A stretch of 23,735 nt of DNA, taken from assembly GCA_019100305.1 (NCBI GenBank), contig JAHRHW010000016.1, positions 1-23,735 on the forward strand. Reading direction: 5' to 3'. This document shows, piece after piece, positions 21,634 to 23,735 of the stretch. The first letter of the stretch is position 1; each line of letters begins with the position of its first letter. The position numbers were made by a program, and so were the translations under genes. The stretch comes from Candidatus Thiodiazotropha taylori (lineage in GTDB: Bacteria; Pseudomonadota; Gammaproteobacteria; Chromatiales; Chromatiaceae). Below the pieces are notes generated by a model. That model saw only the letters and a list, made by a program, of their open reading frames with translations, ran no database searches and was not told the DNA's origin.

Positions 21634-23735
21634 ATGAACACAAGATCAGCCACCACCAACTCCCCACTTTCACCACAACTGCCTGAAGCGGATGGGGAAC
21701 GCTATCAGTGGGGCGGCCTGCATGGATGCAGTGGTTCCCTGGCGATTGCCAATGCGGCGAAGCACCATCAGGGGATCATTCTGGTTGTGACACCGGATAT
21801 GCAGTCGGCAAGCCGACTCGAATCCGAATTACGCTTCTTTCTGGCGGATGAAGAACTGCCGGTCATCAATTTCCCTGACTGGGAAACCCTACCCTATGAC
21901 CTCTTTTCCCCTTTGCCGGAACTGATCTCGCAACGTTTGCTGACCCTGCAACATCTACCCTCGATGAAGCAGGGTTTATTGGTCACGCCGGTATCCACAC
22001 TGATGCAGCGGCTGGCACCAAAACGTTTTCTGGATGCGCACTGCCTGGTGATAAAAACCGGCGAAACGTTAAATATCGAATCGACCCGACGCCGCTTGGA
22101 GAGCAGTGGTTATCAATGTGTCTCCCAGGTCTTTTCCCACGGGGAGTTTGCGGTAAGAGGGTCACTGCTCGACATCTACCCGATGGGCAGCCAGAGACCC
22201 TACCGCATCGATCTGTTCGATGACGAAATCGACTCGATCCGTACCTTCGACCCGGAGAACCAGCGTTCGCTGGAAAAGATCGAGGCGATCGAGATGCTGC
22301 CGGCGCGGGAGTTCCCACTGGATGATGAGGGCATCCAGCAGTTCAGGCGAAACTACCGCATTCACCTGGAAGGGGATCTGCAACAGAGTCTGATCTATCA
22401 GGATGTCTCCGAGGGCAGAATTCCCAGTGGCCTGGAGTACTACCTGCCCCTGTTCTACGAGCAGACGGCCACCCTGTTCGACTATCTGCCTGAAAACCAT
22501 CTAGTGGTGCAGTGGGAGGATATCAGGGAACAGGCCAGACTCTTTTTCGACGAGATCACCAACCGATATGAGGAGCGGCGTCACGATATCAGCCGCCCTA
22601 TCCTGCCTCCCCAACATCTCTATCTGCGGGATGACGAGCTGGCTGCAGCACTGAAAAAAGGGGAGTTGATCAGCCTCAGCCACCACGAACTGCCAAGCCG
22701 CTCAAAGGGCTATGCGAAGCTGGTCAATTACGACACTCAGCTACCCCCACCGGTAGCCTTTCAGGCACGCAGCAAAACCCCCGCCACGGCGCTCAAACAG
22801 TTTCTCAAGGACAAGGCAATACGCACCCTGTTCATTGCCGAGGGTGCGGGACGACGGGAAATGCTGCTTGCTACCCTTCGGGATCTTGGCATTCACGCCA
22901 AACCGGTAGAGAGCTGGCACAGTTTCCTGCAGAGCGATCTTGAAATCGGTCTCTGTGTCGCGCCTCTGGAGCAGGGCCTTTGGCTGGAAGCCGCTGGACT
23001 GACCCTCATCACTGAAACCCAGCTGTATGGTGAACGGGTGCGCCAGGAGCGCAGACGGCGTAAGGTCAGCCAGGATCCGGACCAGATTGTACGCAATCTG
23101 ACCGAACTGCATGTGGGTGCCCCGGTTGTGCATGAAGATCACGGTGTGGGACGCTATCTGGGGCTGCAAACCCTGGATGTGGCTGGCCAGACCACTGAGT
23201 TCCTGACATTGGAATACGCCCGGGGTGACAAACTCTATGTACCCGTCGCCTCTCTGCACCTGATTAGCCGTTATGCCGGAGCTTCACCGGAACATGCTCC
23301 GCTGCATCGACTTGGCGGTGATCAATGGGAGAAGACCAAGCGCAAAGCCGCCAAACAGATCCGCGATGTGGCGGCTGAGCTGTTGGAGATCTATGCCCGT
23401 CGCGCCGCAAGACAGGGAGTGGCGTTTCCTACTCCCGATGCGGAATACCAGGCATTTGCCACCTCCTTCGAGTTCGAGGAGACGCCTGATCAACACCAGA
23501 CTATCTCAGCGGTGATCGATGATATGACCTCGCCTCAACCGATGGACCGGGTCGTCTGCGGGGATGTGGGCTTTGGTAAAACGGAAGTGGCGATGCGAGC
23601 CGCATTTACCGCCACCCAGGGCAATAAGCAGGTTGCGGTACTGGTCCCCACCACTCTGCTGGCACAACAACACTATCAGAATTTCGCCGATCGATTCGCC
23701 GACTGGCCGATCAAAGTGGAGAGTCTTTCAAGATT
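21634..23735 (+). CDS. mfd: Transcription-repair coupling factor Mfd, N-terminal ~700 codons
   Basis: Mfd removes RNA polymerase stalled at DNA damage and recruits UvrA. The frame from the ATG at 21634 runs open to the window end, so about 60% of the usual ~1150 aa is present. The UvrB-homology module is visible (NFPDWETLPYDLFSPLPELI, then HGEFAVRGSLLDIYPMGS). The RNA-polymerase-interacting domain begins near residue 490 (HVGAPVVHEDHGVGRYLGL). The translocase Walker A is GDVGFGKT (643-650). No frameshift was seen at the points I checked across the frame. It is monocistronic as far as visible and divergent from the pentapeptide gene. Only the truncation at the window edge is notable. Confidence 0.97.
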   Translation, partial: MNTRSATTNSPLSPQLPEADGERYQWGGLHGCSGSLAIANAAKHHQGIILVVTPDMQSASRLESELRFFLADEELPVINFPDWETLPYDLFSPLPELISQRLLTLQHLPSMKQGLLVTPVSTLMQRLAPKRFLDAHCLVIKTGETLNIESTRRRLESSGYQCVSQVFSHGEFAVRGSLLDIYPMGSQRPYRIDLFDDEIDSIRTFDPENQRSLEKIEAIEMLPAREFPLDDEGIQQFRRNYRIHLEGDLQQSLIYQDVSEGRIPSGLEYYLPLFYEQTATLFDYLPENHLVVQWEDIREQARLFFDEITNRYEERRHDISRPILPPQHLYLRDDELAAALKKGELISLSHHELPSRSKGYAKLVNYDTQLPPPVAFQARSKTPATALKQFLKDKAIRTLFIAEGAGRREMLLATLRDLGIHAKPVESWHSFLQSDLEIGLCVAPLEQGLWLEAAGLTLITETQLYGERVRQERRRRKVSQDPDQIVRNLTELHVGAPVVHEDHGVGRYLGLQTLDVAGQTTEFLTLEYARGDKLYVPVASLHLISRYAGASPEHAPLHRLGGDQWEKTKRKAAKQIRDVAAELLEIYARRAARQGVAFPTPDAEYQAFATSFEFEETPDQHQTISAVIDDMTSPQPMDRVVCGDVGFGKTEVAMRAAFTATQGNKQVAVLVPTTLLAQQHYQNFADRFADWPIKVESLSR

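Noticed and set aside
1..23735. CRISPR arrays, tRNA or rRNA genes, insertion sequences, phage genes
   Set aside because: I looked through the intergenic regions and found no repeat-spacer arrays, no cloverleaf-like sequence, and no transposase or phage proteins. The window looks like ordinary core and metabolic chromosome.

Overview
The window looks like a chromosomal segment of a sulfur-oxidising, nitrate-responsive gammaproteobacterium. This is an inference. It rests on a gammaproteobacterial-style ccmABCDEFGHI operon, a LolCD exporter, Mfd, flavocytochrome c sulfide dehydrogenase (FccAB), an octaheme hydroxylamine-oxidoreductase-like cytochrome c, and FNR-type boxes. A free-living or symbiotic sulfur oxidiser of the Chromatiales/Sedimenticola type would fit. 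No species can be assigned from the sequence alone.

Layout, left to right. (1) 1-2410: the 3' end of a DUF2062 membrane protein gene converges on a leftward lolC-lolD pair. Between them lies a two-hairpin inverted REP-like (REPIN) element. (2) 2628-4655: a small exported BamE-like protein, then, behind a good sigma70 promoter, a TrpD-fold protein without the PRPP-binding signatures and a Rieske ferredoxin. (3) 4656-5272: a mostly non-coding spacer with an FNR-like palindrome and a 45-aa membrane or secreted ORF. (4) 5273-12307: a complete, tightly overlapped ccmABCDEFGHI operon (System I cytochrome c maturation), including a 59-aa ccmD. (5) 12595-14631: a stand-alone EF-G-2-type GTPase. (6) 14632-15566: about 0.9 kb of AT-rich regulatory DNA with a perfect FNR box and, further upstream, a NarL/NarP-like inverted repeat. 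(7) 15567-19537: octaheme cytochrome c, a strong terminator, a TPR protein, fccA and fccB. (8) 19610-21428: an AlkD-like DNA glycosylase and a long exported pentapeptide-repeat protein, both leftward and overlapping. (9) 21634 to the end: the first ~700 codons of mfd.

How it fits together. The Ccm proteins attach haem to periplasmic CXXCH cytochromes. Two such proteins, the octaheme enzyme (eight CXXCH) and FccA (two CXXCH), lie in the same window. All ten sites are canonical CXXCH, so no dedicated NrfEFG-type lyase is needed. FccAB takes electrons from sulfide in the periplasm, and the octaheme protein belongs to a family that oxidises hydroxylamine or reduces nitrite/hydroxylamine. The FNR box in front of the octaheme gene points to low-oxygen induction. 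The most interesting hypothesis is a locus that couples sulfide oxidation to periplasmic reduction of nitrogen oxides, with a TPR protein as a possible assembly or docking factor. It is untested and rests on gene adjacency and regulatory sites.
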